Assembly: GCF_008369165.1 (NCBI RefSeq)
Contig: NZ_VOBA01000003.1
Location: forward strand, 1-64,000
DNA: 64,000 nt
Source: Dietzia sp. ANT_WB102
GTDB lineage: Bacteria; Actinomycetota; Actinomycetes; Mycobacteriales; Mycobacteriaceae
Reading direction: 5' to 3'
Position 1 is the first letter of the stretch, and every line of letters starts with the position of its first letter. Under the pieces are notes generated by a model that was not told where the DNA came from, did no database searches, and saw nothing but the letters and a program-made list of their open reading frames with translations. Position numbers and translations under genes: made by a program. Positions 15,674 through 23,792 of the stretch are shown piece by piece.

Positions 15674-16185
15674 ACCCGCAACTCGCAGCACAGTACGCCG
15701 CGCAGGTACTCGCCCGCGCCAACCTGATGGATGCACGAGTCCGTCAAGGTGATCCGGCGCAGACGGCGGTGTGGGCTGAGGTGATCGGTCGGCACAACCT
15801 CGACATCTCATACCTGTTGAACGCGGTCACCGCCTACTACGAGGAGCCTCGGGACCGCACTGTCCAGGTGGGTGATGTGATCCGCATGGCGCGTGATCTT
15901 CGCCAGCGTGACGCGATGGTCGACAACACGCACGCATTGACGGCTAATCACGCCACAGGCGCACTCCCAGCAGGTTCCGGCACATCAACCCACATGGGCG
16001 CAATCAACGCGACCGGGGAGCCGATCCAGGAAGCGTACGAGATTGACGGTGCCGGCCATCTCCCGTGCCCGAGCTGCCAGGCGCAGCCGGGTGAGACGTG
16101 TGGCCGCGATGGCCACGACTTCAAGATCCCGTGCGTGGCGCGTCTTGCGCTCGCATACCGCAACAGGAAGAGGAACCAAGCATGA
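15670..16185 (+). CDS. Phage protein with C-terminal zinc-finger-like motif
   Basis: 171 residues from GTG 15670. N-terminal helical domain (about 1-90) and a C-terminal CPSCQAQPGETC ... H ... C cluster (about 132-155), the small zinc motif often found in actinophage replication-region proteins. Pairs by overlap with both the loader-like gene and SSB, so a replication or loading role is likely; exact function unknown. Confidence 0.65.
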   Translation: MNPQLAAQYAAQVLARANLMDARVRQGDPAQTAVWAEVIGRHNLDISYLLNAVTAYYEEPRDRTVQVGDVIRMARDLRQRDAMVDNTHALTANHATGALPAGSGTSTHMGAINATGEPIQEAYEIDGAGHLPCPSCQAQPGETCGRDGHDFKIPCVARLALAYRNRKRNQA

Positions 16186-16619
16186 GTAACAGCATGATCA
16201 TCAAGGGCCGCGCAGGATCCGATGGAGAGGTTCGGTTCACGCCGTCGGGTGTCGCGTCCTGTTCGTTCTCGGTGGCTGATACGCCACGCAAGAAGGACCA
16301 GTCGGGCCAGTGGGTTGATGCAGGCCCAACGTTGTGGCAGCGGGTGCAGGTGTGGGGACCAGAAGCAGAGAAGGCCGGCGAAGAGGTCCGGAAGGGCGCA
16401 CTGGTCACTGTCAGTGGTCGGGTGCGGGCTGATGAGTGGCAGGACAAGCAGACCGGGGAGACCCGTAAGTCCACGACTCTGGTGGCTGATGTGGTGTATG
16501 TGCATCCGCCGAAGGACCAGCAGGCTCGCCCGCAGCAGCAGGCGCAGCAGGATCCGTGGGGATCACAGCCGCAGCAGCAGGGCTTCGGAGGTGACAACGA
16601 TGACCAGCCTCCGTTTTAG
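16182..16619 (+). CDS. ssb: Single-stranded DNA-binding protein
   Basis: 145 residues. OB-fold core at about 1-112 (MIIKGRAGSDGEVRFTPSG, ASCSFSVADTPRKKD, LWQRVQVWGPEAEKAGEEV, LVTVSGRVRADEW), then a Gln-rich linker and the acidic tip DDQPPF that recruits partner proteins. Coats ssDNA during phage replication and recombination. The ATG at 16182 overlaps the preceding gene. Confidence 0.95.
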   Translation: MSNSMIIKGRAGSDGEVRFTPSGVASCSFSVADTPRKKDQSGQWVDAGPTLWQRVQVWGPEAEKAGEEVRKGALVTVSGRVRADEWQDKQTGETRKSTTLVADVVYVHPPKDQQARPQQQAQQDPWGSQPQQQGFGGDNDDQPPF

Positions 16620-16623
16620 CCCG

Positions 16624-16803
16624 ATGAGTGACGCCGATGACGTGACTGTGACTAAAGCCCAATTTCAGACGGTCCTCCGCCTGGCTCGCGCCGAAGCGTG
16701 GGACGAAGGCTATGACGCTGGCGAGGTCTGCGCGATGGACGCCATGTCCGACGACCATGCGTGTTTCCTCAACCCGTACCGGCAGGAGACCAGCGATGAG
16801 TGA
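16624..16803 (+). CDS. Small acidic phage protein
   Basis: 59 residues from ATG 16624. Acidic (DADDVTVTKAQFQTVLRLARAEAWDEGYDAGEVC). The helix with WDEGYDAG resembles a motif common in small phage accessory proteins. Unknown function. Confidence 0.55.
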   Translation: MSDADDVTVTKAQFQTVLRLARAEAWDEGYDAGEVCAMDAMSDDHACFLNPYRQETSDE

Positions 16804-17089
16804 CGACAGGATCGAGCAGGCTGCACGGGTAATCGGCAAGCACATGAGCCTGTGGGACATGCAGGGCCGACCCGACGTTGATGGCGGGATCGACATGGCA
16901 TTAGCCCGCGAACTGCACGATGCTGGACTACTCGCACCCGCGTCACTGCTGGATGTACAGGATCGCGCATGGACAGAGGGGTGGGCCGCGTGCGACGAGT
17001 GGCGGACGATGGCACCAGCCAGCCAACCAGAGCCGGCCAGCCCTTACTCGCAAGATCGGACCGAGGGTGACTGGAGCACAGACCAGTGA
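16796..17089 (+). CDS. Small phage protein, paralogue of 17988-18311
   Basis: 97 residues from ATG 16796. Shares IEQAARVIGKHM and the ALARELHDAGLLAP helix with the protein at 17988-18311 (IEQAAQVAASAM, IIASALHAAGLLAP), so the two arose by duplication. WTEGWAACDEW follows here. Function unknown. Confidence 0.6.
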   Translation: MSDDRIEQAARVIGKHMSLWDMQGRPDVDGGIDMALARELHDAGLLAPASLLDVQDRAWTEGWAACDEWRTMAPASQPEPASPYSQDRTEGDWSTDQ

Positions 17090-17313
17090 CCGAGCAGGTT
17101 CGCCCGGACTATTACCGGTTCCCCAGCGGTGTCGAGGTCATCGACATCAGCGAGTGGTTGACCGGGAATGGGGCGCAGGTGGTGCAGTACGTGGCCCGAG
17201 CTACTCGCACGGATGGTGTGGTGAAGGGCGACCCGTTGGGGGATTTGCGGAAGGCGTCCCTGTTGTTGTATCGGGAGATTGTTCGGCTCGAGCGTGAAGG
17301 TGACGACAAGTGA
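17086..17313 (+). CDS. DUF3310-like small phage protein
   Basis: 75 residues from GTG 17086. The pattern PDYYRFPSGVEVIDISEW...GAQVVQYVARATR...DLRKASLLLYREI matches the DUF3310 family (phage nucleotide-kinase-associated proteins of unknown role), recalled rather than searched. Coupled by overlap on both sides. Confidence 0.75.
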   Translation: MTEQVRPDYYRFPSGVEVIDISEWLTGNGAQVVQYVARATRTDGVVKGDPLGDLRKASLLLYREIVRLEREGDDK

Positions 17314-17558
17314 GTAAAGACCAGCACGGGCGCGGACCCGCACTACGGGCCATAGACAAGGTGTTCGCATCTGTCAGTGGCAAGCGGATCGCAGAGTTTG
17401 CATACTCCGTCTTCTACGTCGTGACGTTGCTCTTGTTCTTCCAACTCGATCTGGAACTGTGGGCAAAGTTTCTTGGGGTAGCTCTGGTCACGTTCCTGAG
17501 CGGTTCGGCGTACGCGGTTGGGACATGCGACAGAACCCGAAGTGAGGACGAACCATGA
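17310..17558 (+). CDS. Small membrane protein
   Basis: 82 residues from GTG 17310 with two adjacent TM segments (about 29-46 and 51-70: FAYSVFYVVTLLLFFQL, FLGVALVTFLSGSAYAVG). Early-region membrane proteins can act in exclusion, but nothing specific is visible here. Confidence 0.6.
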   Translation: MSKDQHGRGPALRAIDKVFASVSGKRIAEFAYSVFYVVTLLLFFQLDLELWAKFLGVALVTFLSGSAYAVGTCDRTRSEDEP

Positions 17559-17902
17559 GCCGATCCAAGGCCAAGGGCACCGCGATGGAAACACTCATCG
17601 TCACCGCGCTACAGGAACACCTCGGCCCGGAGATATGTCGGCGCACCACCAGCGGGGCGAAAGACCGCGGCGACATTCACGGCCTGTACATCCGCGGGCT
17701 ACGCACGGTGGCCGAGGTGAAGAACACCAAGGCCACCCAGCTCGGAACCCACTGGAACGAAGTGGAGATCGAGCGAGGCAACGACGACGCCGACGTGGGG
17801 ATTTTGATCCACAAGCGTCATGGAAAGGGGCAGGCGTTGGACCAGTGGGTGACGCTCACGGTTCGGGAACTGCTCACCATCATCACCGGGGAGAGACCAT
17901 GA
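17555..17902 (+). CDS. Holliday-junction resolvase-like nuclease (PD-(D/E)XK fold)
   Basis: 115 residues. Basic N-terminus with SRSKAKGTAMETLIVTAL (Hjc-like first helix), then SGAKDRGDIHGLYI with the catalytic Asp, and VAEVKN giving the E-x-K pair, about 20 residues apart. This is the arrangement of Hjc-type resolvases and related PD-(D/E)XK enzymes. It likely resolves recombination or replication intermediates before packaging. ATG overlaps the preceding stop. Confidence 0.8.
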   Translation: MSRSKAKGTAMETLIVTALQEHLGPEICRRTTSGAKDRGDIHGLYIRGLRTVAEVKNTKATQLGTHWNEVEIERGNDDADVGILIHKRHGKGQALDQWVTLTVRELLTIITGERP

Positions 17903-17991
17903 TTCATTGGCTTGCACAGATCCCGTCCCTGCCCACGTTCACCGGGTGGGCAGCCATGCGCCGAATGGCAGAGGGCGGTGCATGGTGGTGA
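17899..17991 (+). CDS. Possible 30-residue peptide
   Basis: Short frame in step with the operon's 4-nt overlap rule: its ATG overlaps the resolvase stop and its stop overlaps the next start. Trp-rich (MIHWLAQIPSLPTF). It may be real or only a translational bridge. Confidence 0.4.
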   Translation: MIHWLAQIPSLPTFTGWAAMRRMAEGGAWW

Positions 17992-18311
17992 ACGACGAGC
18001 AGATCGAACAGGCAGCACAGGTCGCCGCATCCGCAATGGACGGATACAGCGAGGGTGCGTGCCACATAGATCACTACCGCATCATCGCCAGCGCATTGCA
18101 CGCCGCTGGGCTTCTCGCCCCCGAACCACTGCGCGAGGAATGGGGACTCCGGTACATGAACCTTGCAGACGAGCCGATCTACACCTCGAAGTCTGCCTCC
18201 CGTCAGGACGCAGAGAGCGCGGCATGTGACGGCGACCAGTTAGTGCGCCGACTTGTAACCGACTGGCTGCCTGCGGACCGGGCCGAGGGTGACAGGAGGG
18301 CAGACCGGTGA
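17988..18311 (+). CDS. Small phage protein, paralogue of 16796-17089
   Basis: 107 residues from GTG 17988 (ATG 17982 would add two). Shares the N-terminal IEQAAQ and AGLLAP helices with the earlier paralogue but has a different C-terminus (REEWGLRYMNLADEPIYTSKSASRQDAESAA in part). Function unknown. Confidence 0.6.
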   Translation: MNDEQIEQAAQVAASAMDGYSEGACHIDHYRIIASALHAAGLLAPEPLREEWGLRYMNLADEPIYTSKSASRQDAESAACDGDQLVRRLVTDWLPADRAEGDRRADR

Positions 18312-18505
18312 CTGATCCGCAGGAACACATCTTCGCCATCGTTGACGCTAACGGCGACCTCAACACCCAATCAGCGTCCGGCAGGTGGGCATTCCGAACC
18401 CTCAACCCCGCAGCAGAGCGGGCACACCGGGACAGGAATGTGGACATCTTCCGCCCGCAGCATGTGCGGGTGGCCCGCTACAAGTTCGACGGGTGGGCGA
18501 CATGA
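18308..18505 (+). CDS. Small phage protein, unknown
   Basis: 65 residues from GTG 18308, overlapping both neighbours. Mixed, with RDRNVDIFRPQHVRVARY. Nothing recognised. Confidence 0.55.
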   Translation: MTDPQEHIFAIVDANGDLNTQSASGRWAFRTLNPAAERAHRDRNVDIFRPQHVRVARYKFDGWAT

Positions 18506-18738
18506 CCTGGACATGCGACGGCTGCGGTGCAAGCACCCCCATCCAGTACAGGTGGGACCACGACTGCCCCAACATCTACCGCGTCTACTCCCCCACCCGC
18601 CAAGAGACCGGACTAGTCACCGGGGATTGGGGGCACGCTAACGGTAGGTGCGGGGCACTCAACCAGGCGTGTGTGACGAACGATCTGACCGCTGACTGGA
18701 TCGTGCAGACGGCCACCCCGAGATGGGAGAACCAATGA
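18502..18738 (+). CDS. Small protein with zinc-ribbon-like Cys pairs
   Basis: 78 residues from ATG 18502. CDGCG near the N-terminus and further Cys at about 29, 49 and 56 could bind zinc. Coupled by overlap. Function unknown. Confidence 0.55.
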   Translation: MTWTCDGCGASTPIQYRWDHDCPNIYRVYSPTRQETGLVTGDWGHANGRCGALNQACVTNDLTADWIVQTATPRWENQ

Positions 18739-18932
18739 ACCCAGTTTGGTACCAAACCTTGTTCAGTCGCGGCGAAGCAGATCAGTGGGTCGAAGTCCAC
18801 GCCGTCAATAACAACAGAGACCTAACCGGAATCCGGATCGAAGTCGGCGAGGGTGACGACATGTGCGAGGTAGGACTGACTGTCGCGGAAGCTCGCAGGA
18901 TGGCCGCATACATTTTGGAGGCGACGGAGTGA
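18735..18932 (+). CDS. Small acidic phage protein
   Basis: 65 residues from ATG 18735 (an in-frame ATG 12 nt upstream overlaps the previous gene more). Ends with a helix LTVAEARRMAAYILEATE. Unknown function. Confidence 0.55.
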   Translation: MNPVWYQTLFSRGEADQWVEVHAVNNNRDLTGIRIEVGEGDDMCEVGLTVAEARRMAAYILEATE

Positions 18933-19573
18933 CCGACACCTTCCTCGACCAGCACACCACCCGCACCCTCACCTCCGACCTCACCATCATCGCCACATCC
19001 TCAACCGAACTACTCCGCATCGCACGCAGAGAAGTCTCACCGCCCGGAGGACGAGCAGCACGCAACCCCCGCACACCAGGCAGCCGGCCACCACTAAACC
19101 TTGGCGCACTATCCGTAGCCAACGAAGTACACGACTGCCTCGCCGGCTGGGCACGCAACCTCAAAGCCGACACCAACATCCCCATGCCCGCACACATGGA
19201 CGACACCGGCCTCGCCTTGCACCTCAAGTACCACGCCCACCGCATCGCACAACAACCCTGGGCTGAGGACTGCGCCAGCGAGATCAACGGTTGGGCCACC
19301 ACCATCCTCGCAATAACAACCCCGCCCCCGGAGAAGAAGCTGGAAGACTACACCCCAGCCCAACGCCGGGAGGGCATGTCCATCGCCAAGGTCGACGCAC
19401 CCACATGCGCCGAACTCGTAGCCGAATGGACAAACGGCGATCACACCCCGACTCCCGACCAGATCCGCACATGGGGCAAGCGCGGGCACGTGACTAGGTT
19501 CGGGCCGACAGGCCGTTCTATCTACTCGCCCCGCGAGGTGATCGACCACATGCGGAGACGCAAACAAGCGTGA
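18929..19573 (+). CDS. Phage DNA-binding-type protein with C-terminal HTH
   Basis: 214 residues from GTG 18929. Residues about 1-135 form a helical domain with HDCLAGWARNLKADTN and ALHLKYHAHRIAQQPW. The C-terminus (about 155-214: APTCAELVAEWTNGDHTPTPDQIRTWGKRG...SPREVIDHMRRR) looks like a MerR-type helix-turn-helix. Codon usage shifts here to A/C-rich codons compared with the genes before it, suggesting a separately acquired block running to about 20595. Last gene of the early overlap chain; possibly a late-gene regulator. Confidence 0.6.
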   Translation: MTDTFLDQHTTRTLTSDLTIIATSSTELLRIARREVSPPGGRAARNPRTPGSRPPLNLGALSVANEVHDCLAGWARNLKADTNIPMPAHMDDTGLALHLKYHAHRIAQQPWAEDCASEINGWATTILAITTPPPEKKLEDYTPAQRREGMSIAKVDAPTCAELVAEWTNGDHTPTPDQIRTWGKRGHVTRFGPTGRSIYSPREVIDHMRRRKQA

Positions 19574-19867
19574 CCTGCACTGTCCAAGTCGTATGATATG
19601 ATTCACCATAGGTGAGTGACGTGCCCGTGCGGGGGACGTCCTCACCTTTGTTGTTCCCGCGGTCCCTACCTTCCGCGAGCCGAACACCGAGAGACGCACC
19701 GCCTCGGCAAAGCGCGGTGCCCACAAACAACCCGACCCCCTCAGACTTCCCGGTCGTCGTCGCTCGCGATCAACAATCGACAGGCCCCGCTTCGATGCGA
19801 GGGCGCGCACCCACGCGAGGCGCAGCGACCGGGACACAACCACCCCCCACCAGAAGGGGACACCCCA
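19574..19867 (+). other. 294-nt gene-free segment: promoter-like site plus strong hairpin
   Basis: Overlapping TATGAT-type -10 boxes at 19592-19602 (no good -35) are followed within about 10 nt by a hairpin: AGGTGAG (19610-19616) pairs with CTCACCT (19641-19647), with ACGT/ACGT inside, then TTGTTGTT. A transcript starting here would be highly structured and could be a small RNA or an attenuated leader. The remaining 200 nt to 19867 show no convincing frame with a ribosome-binding site. Confidence 0.45.
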
Positions 19868-20068
19868 ATGCCAGGCACAGGCATACACCTAGCCACACTC
19901 ACCATCACCCTCACGATGGACAGTGACGGCACCGAACAACTCACCATCGAACACGCAGACAACCACAGCACTGCACAGTTGGTGGGCATGTTGGAGATGG
20001 GTAAGGACATGGTGTTGCGGGCAGACGACTGGTGCGACTGCCACGACCACGAGTGCGACCACGACTAG
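19868..20068 (+). CDS. Small acidic protein with Cys/His-rich tail
   Basis: 66 residues from ATG 19868 with GAAGGGG upstream. Beta-rich N-terminus (LATLTITLTMDSDG) and a metal-ligand-rich end CDCHDHECDHD. It could bind a metal ion. Function unknown. Confidence 0.6.
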   Translation: MPGTGIHLATLTITLTMDSDGTEQLTIEHADNHSTAQLVGMLEMGKDMVLRADDWCDCHDHECDHD

Positions 20069-20104
20069 CCCACACCCTGACGGGCGAGACCACGGGAGGC
20101 GACC

Positions 20105-20284
20105 GTGACACTCACACCCCAAGCACACCAAGCAGTCGAACACCTCGATGTCACCGGCATCGACGCGCTCATCGCACTCACCCACGCTGACATCACATGG
20201 CACAACCCAACCTTCGAACGCAGAGCATGGGAAGCCATCGACGCACTACTCGACCGACGCAACACACTCACAGGCCAAACATGA
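20105..20284 (+). CDS. 59-residue phage protein
   Basis: GTG 20105 has GGGAGG at good distance, and the stop overlaps the next ATG by four nt. The protein is helical (HQAVEHLDVTGIDALIALTHADI, in part). Codon use matches its neighbours. Unknown function. Confidence 0.6.
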   Translation: MTLTPQAHQAVEHLDVTGIDALIALTHADITWHNPTFERRAWEAIDALLDRRNTLTGQT

Positions 20285-20595
20285 CCACACCCAAGGTCAA
20301 CCGCAGCACCCGCAACTGGCGAAAACTCAAAGAAACATTCCGCACCCAAAGCCAAACAACCAACGCACCATGCTGGCTCTGCGGACAACCCATCGACTAC
20401 ACAGTCAACACAGACGACTACGGATACCACCCCGACGCCTTCGAACCAGACCACTACCACCCCGTCAAAACACACCCAGAACTACGCGAAGACCCCGCAA
20501 ACCTCCGCCCCTCACACGCATCATGCAACCGAACACGCGGAGACACCGACCCCACCGACCTACTCACCATCGGAGACCAATCCCGAACCTGGTAA
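20281..20595 (+). CDS. HNH endonuclease next to terminase
   Basis: 104 residues from ATG 20281. Zn Cys pair CWLCG, core FEPDHYHPVKTH and NLRPSHASCNRTRG give a complete HNH fold (about 31-90). HNH proteins immediately upstream of the terminase are a recurring feature of HK97-type cos phages and stimulate terminase cutting in studied cases. Its place here supports that role. Confidence 0.85.
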   Translation: MTTPKVNRSTRNWRKLKETFRTQSQTTNAPCWLCGQPIDYTVNTDDYGYHPDAFEPDHYHPVKTHPELREDPANLRPSHASCNRTRGDTDPTDLLTIGDQSRTW

Positions 20596-20713
20596 CCAAG
20601 GGGGTAGGGGGTCAACATCACCAGAAACGAACACCGCGGACCAGTCCGGGCAGGTATCGGGTCCTCCCTCCCCCGGGGTTGAGGTGGGGTCGCGCGCGAT
20701 AGGAGGCCGGATT
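20596..20713 (+). other. Gap before terminase, candidate cos/pac region
   Basis: 118 gene-free bases with a G-run motif (AAGGGGGTAGGGGGTC) and C-rich blocks between HNH and terminase genes. cos sites are usually here, but no overhang can be defined from one prophage. Confidence 0.3.
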
Positions 20714-21007
20714 ATGTCTGATGATCAGGGTGCGCAGCGGCGTGAGCTCGAGAATGCGATCGAGGTGGCCTCTCATTTGACGTATATGGATGCGGCGACG
20801 GTGGAGTTGGCGCGCGCGCACGCCGATCACTTGGATGCGGCGTTCGGTGCGGGGTATGAGGAGACGCATCGGGCGATGTATGGGCCGACTGCGACTTATC
20901 ACAAGATCTTGGCCTCTCTGGGGTTGAACCCGGAGGGCCGGCTGAAGCTCGGTTTGACGGAGGCCGAGGAGGACGACGAGATGTCGGAGTTCGAGGGGGC
21001 AGGTTAG
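20714..21007 (+). CDS. terS: Terminase small subunit (putative)
   Basis: 97 residues; AGGAGG precedes ATG 20714. Acidic, helical protein (LTYMDAATVELARAHADHLDAAFG...YHKILASLGLNPEGRLKLGL in part) directly upstream of the large subunit. Size and position fit the DNA-recognition subunit of an HK97-type terminase; sequence alone is not decisive. Confidence 0.75.
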   Translation: MSDDQGAQRRELENAIEVASHLTYMDAATVELARAHADHLDAAFGAGYEETHRAMYGPTATYHKILASLGLNPEGRLKLGLTEAEEDDEMSEFEGAG

Positions 21008-22507
21008 ATGCTGCGGGGCAGCGAGACCCCGCGGTTGTTCACTCCCCCGCGGCGGGAGCTCACACCGGAGACTTCTCTGGGGTTCGAGGTGTGTGACTTC
21101 GCGGAGCGGGTCCTTAAGACGCCGATGCTTCCGTGGCAGCGGTGGTTCCTGGTTCATGCGCTCGAGCTGAATGAGGATGGGTCGTTCCGGTTCAAGACTG
21201 TGTTGCTGTTGGTGGCGCGGCAGAACGGTAAGACTCATCTTGCTCGGGTGTTGTTGTTGTGGCGCCTGTTCGTGGATGGGCCGAAGCGTAATGGTCATCC
21301 GCCCCGGATTCTGGGTGCGGCGCAGACTTTGTCTGATGCCGAGGACACGTGGGATGAGGTTCTGGATCTGGCGGAGTCGCGGCCGGCGTTGAAGAAGCGG
21401 ATGTTGCGGCCGGAGCGTCGGAATGGTAAGCGCACGATCCGACTCAAGTCGGGCGCCCGGTATGTGGTGCGTCCGCTCAAGCGGGAGGCGGGCCGCGGTC
21501 AGACTATCGATCTGTTGTTCCTCGATGAGTTGCGTGAGCATCGGTCGTGGGAGGCGTGGGATGCGATGTCGTCGACGACGTTGGTTCCTGCCAGGTCGCA
21601 GATTGTTGCTGCCTCGAATGCTGGGGATGCCCGGTCGGTGGTGTTGCGCGAGCTGCGGGATGGCTGTATTCGGGCGTTGGGTGATGACGATACGACGGGT
21701 GAGCGGGTCGGGTTGTTCGAGTGGTCTGCCCCGGAGGGTTGTGATCTGAACGATCGGGAGGCGTGGGCGCAGGCGAACCCTGCTTTGGGTCACACGCTGA
21801 CGGTGGATGATCTGGCGGCGAAGCTGCAGGAGAAGCGGTCGAACACGGCTGGGTTTCGTACGGAGAACTTGTGCCAGTGGGTGACGGTCCTTGAGCCGGG
21901 GTATTTCCCGGAGGGTGCGTGGCCGGCGAGTTTGGACTCGCAATCGCGGCCGGCTGAGGGTGCGCGGTTGTCGCTGGCGCTGGATGTGTCGTGGGATCGG
22001 GCTCGTTCGCATCTGGTGGTGTGTGGGCAGCGGGCGGATGGTCGCTGGCATGTTGAGTTGGTGGCGTCGCGTCCGGGTACTGAGTGGGTGATTCCGTGGC
22101 TGGTCGAGCGTCTTCCGGTGGAGGGCGGGGCTGGCTGGTGGGATGGCCGGCTGGTGGTGCAGGCGCGTGGTGCCCCTGCGTCGGCGCTGAAGGATGATCT
22201 GACGGCTGCTGGGGTCGAGGTCATCGAGTGGGGTGGCCCTGAATTGTCGGCGGGTACGGGACGGTTTTATGACGCTCTCGTGCAGGGTCGGATCACGCAC
22301 TTGTCGCAGCCTGTGTTGGCGGCGTCGGTGCGTGGGGCGAAAGACAAGGCGTCTGGGGACGCTACGTGGATTGACCGAAGAAACTCTGTGGGTGATGCGT
22401 CTCCCTCGATCGCGGCGGTTGCCGCGTTTTGGGACGCGACTCGTCCGACCGAAGATGCGCCGACCTCGGTGTATGACAACGAAGACTTTGAGTTGCTCGT
22501 GCTGTGA
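21008..22507 (+). CDS. terL: Terminase large subunit
   Basis: 499 residues. Packaging ATPase and nuclease. Walker A-like LLLVARQNGKTHLARVLLLW (about 73-92), Walker B DLLFLDELREH (about 169-179), then a C-terminal RNase-H-like nuclease domain with LALDVSWDR (about 322-330) as the first acidic site. Starts next to the small-subunit stop and is followed by the portal gene, the standard packaging order. Confidence 0.95.
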   Translation: MLRGSETPRLFTPPRRELTPETSLGFEVCDFAERVLKTPMLPWQRWFLVHALELNEDGSFRFKTVLLLVARQNGKTHLARVLLLWRLFVDGPKRNGHPPRILGAAQTLSDAEDTWDEVLDLAESRPALKKRMLRPERRNGKRTIRLKSGARYVVRPLKREAGRGQTIDLLFLDELREHRSWEAWDAMSSTTLVPARSQIVAASNAGDARSVVLRELRDGCIRALGDDDTTGERVGLFEWSAPEGCDLNDREAWAQANPALGHTLTVDDLAAKLQEKRSNTAGFRTENLCQWVTVLEPGYFPEGAWPASLDSQSRPAEGARLSLALDVSWDRARSHLVVCGQRADGRWHVELVASRPGTEWVIPWLVERLPVEGGAGWWDGRLVVQARGAPASALKDDLTAAGVEVIEWGGPELSAGTGRFYDALVQGRITHLSQPVLAASVRGAKDKASGDATWIDRRNSVGDASPSIAAVAAFWDATRPTEDAPTSVYDNEDFELLVL

Positions 22508-22520
22508 AAGGCGGTGAGGA

Positions 22521-23792
22521 ATGCGTATCGCTTCATGGCTCGGGTTTAAGCCCGTTTCGCCTATCCCTGATGTGATGGTTACTGCCGCTCCGATTGTGGA
22601 GACGTTGCAGGCGCAGGCGATGGGTAAGAGCGCGGACACGTTATGGAAAGAGCAGCCGCATCTTCGGACGGTGATCGACTTCCTGGCCCGTAATGTGGCG
22701 CAGCTCGGGGTTCACGCTTTCGAGATGCAGGGCGATGAGGGCCGGGTCCGGATGCGGGACGGCCTGTTGCCGGCGGTGTTGCGTAGGCCGAACCCGGAGC
22801 AAACGGGCTACGAGTTTTGGCGGGCTGTGGTGTCGGATCTGGCACTGTATGACTCTGCCTACATCATGGTGATCGCGGTGGAGGGCGACGGTTACCACCT
22901 TCGGACGATCCGTCCGTCGTGGGTGACGAGTTTTATCGGTGCTGATGCGTATTCGGTTTCTGGGTACGTGGTGAAGTTCCCTGGCACTGATCGCCCGATT
23001 GAGGTGCCGGCTGAGAATGTGGTCGCGTTCCACGGTTGGAATCCGGTCGACGAGTTGACGGGTTCGTCTCCGGTGAATGCGCTGCGGTCGATTCTGACTG
23101 AGCAGATCCAGGCGCAACTGTTCCGTGAGCAGGTGTGGCGTCGGGCTGGGCGTGTCGGTACGTATTTGACGCGCCCGAAGGATGCTGCGCAGTGGTCGAA
23201 GGAGGGCCGCACACGGTTCAAGGAGCAGTGGTCGTCGGCGTACTCGAATAATGGTGCTGCTGCTGGTGCCACCCCGGTCCTCGAGGACGGGATGGAACTG
23301 AAGCGGGTCGGCTTCTCCGCTAAGGAGGAGGAGTACATCGATGGCACGAAGTTGGCGCTGTCGACTGTGGCTGCGGTGTACCACGTGAATCCGACGATGG
23401 TTGGCTTGTTGGATAACGCGAATTACTCGAATGTGCGCGAGTTTCGGCGGATGTTGTACGGGGAGACGTTGGGGCCGATCATTGCCCATCTTGAGGGTCG
23501 GCTCAATTCGTTCTTGTTGCCGAAGCTCGGTTATGACGATCCGTCGGTGTATGTGGAGTTCAACACTGAGGCTCGTCTGCGGGGGTCGTTCGAGGAGCAG
23601 GCGCAGGTGATGCAGGCGTCGATCGGTGGCCCGTGGATGACGATCAACGAGGGTCGTGCGCGCCAGAATCTTCCGGCTGTCGAGGGTGGCGATGCTTTGA
23701 TCCGCCCGCTGAATGTGACACAGAACGGGAGTCAGACGCCGATCCCTGCCGCTTCTGTTGACGATTCGAATGATGGTGGTGACGAGGGGTGA
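22521..23792 (+). CDS. Portal protein (HK97 family)
   Basis: 423 residues. Typical N-terminus with AQAMGKSADTLWKEQPHLRTVIDFLARNVAQLG and core motifs (GYEFWRAVVSDLALYDSAYIMV, NPTMVGLLDNANYSNVREFRRMLYGETLGP, in part). Forms the dodecameric vertex through which DNA is pumped. Overlaps the following protease gene by 4 nt. Confidence 0.93.
   Translation: MRIASWLGFKPVSPIPDVMVTAAPIVETLQAQAMGKSADTLWKEQPHLRTVIDFLARNVAQLGVHAFEMQGDEGRVRMRDGLLPAVLRRPNPEQTGYEFWRAVVSDLALYDSAYIMVIAVEGDGYHLRTIRPSWVTSFIGADAYSVSGYVVKFPGTDRPIEVPAENVVAFHGWNPVDELTGSSPVNALRSILTEQIQAQLFREQVWRRAGRVGTYLTRPKDAAQWSKEGRTRFKEQWSSAYSNNGAAAGATPVLEDGMELKRVGFSAKEEEYIDGTKLALSTVAAVYHVNPTMVGLLDNANYSNVREFRRMLYGETLGPIIAHLEGRLNSFLLPKLGYDDPSVYVEFNTEARLRGSFEEQAQVMQASIGGPWMTINEGRARQNLPAVEGGDALIRPLNVTQNGSQTPIPAASVDDSNDGGDEG

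Noticed and set aside
9947-20595. Defence or toxin-antitoxin system in the early region
   Set aside because: Every small gene was examined; none shows toxin, nuclease-immunity, retron or abortive-infection motifs beyond two HNH proteins and the resolvase-like nuclease.
20618-22639. 673-codon open frame on the reverse strand opposite the terminase
   Set aside because: It mirrors the third-position GC bias of terS/terL, is Arg/Pro-rich without domains, and overlaps genes with clear motifs.
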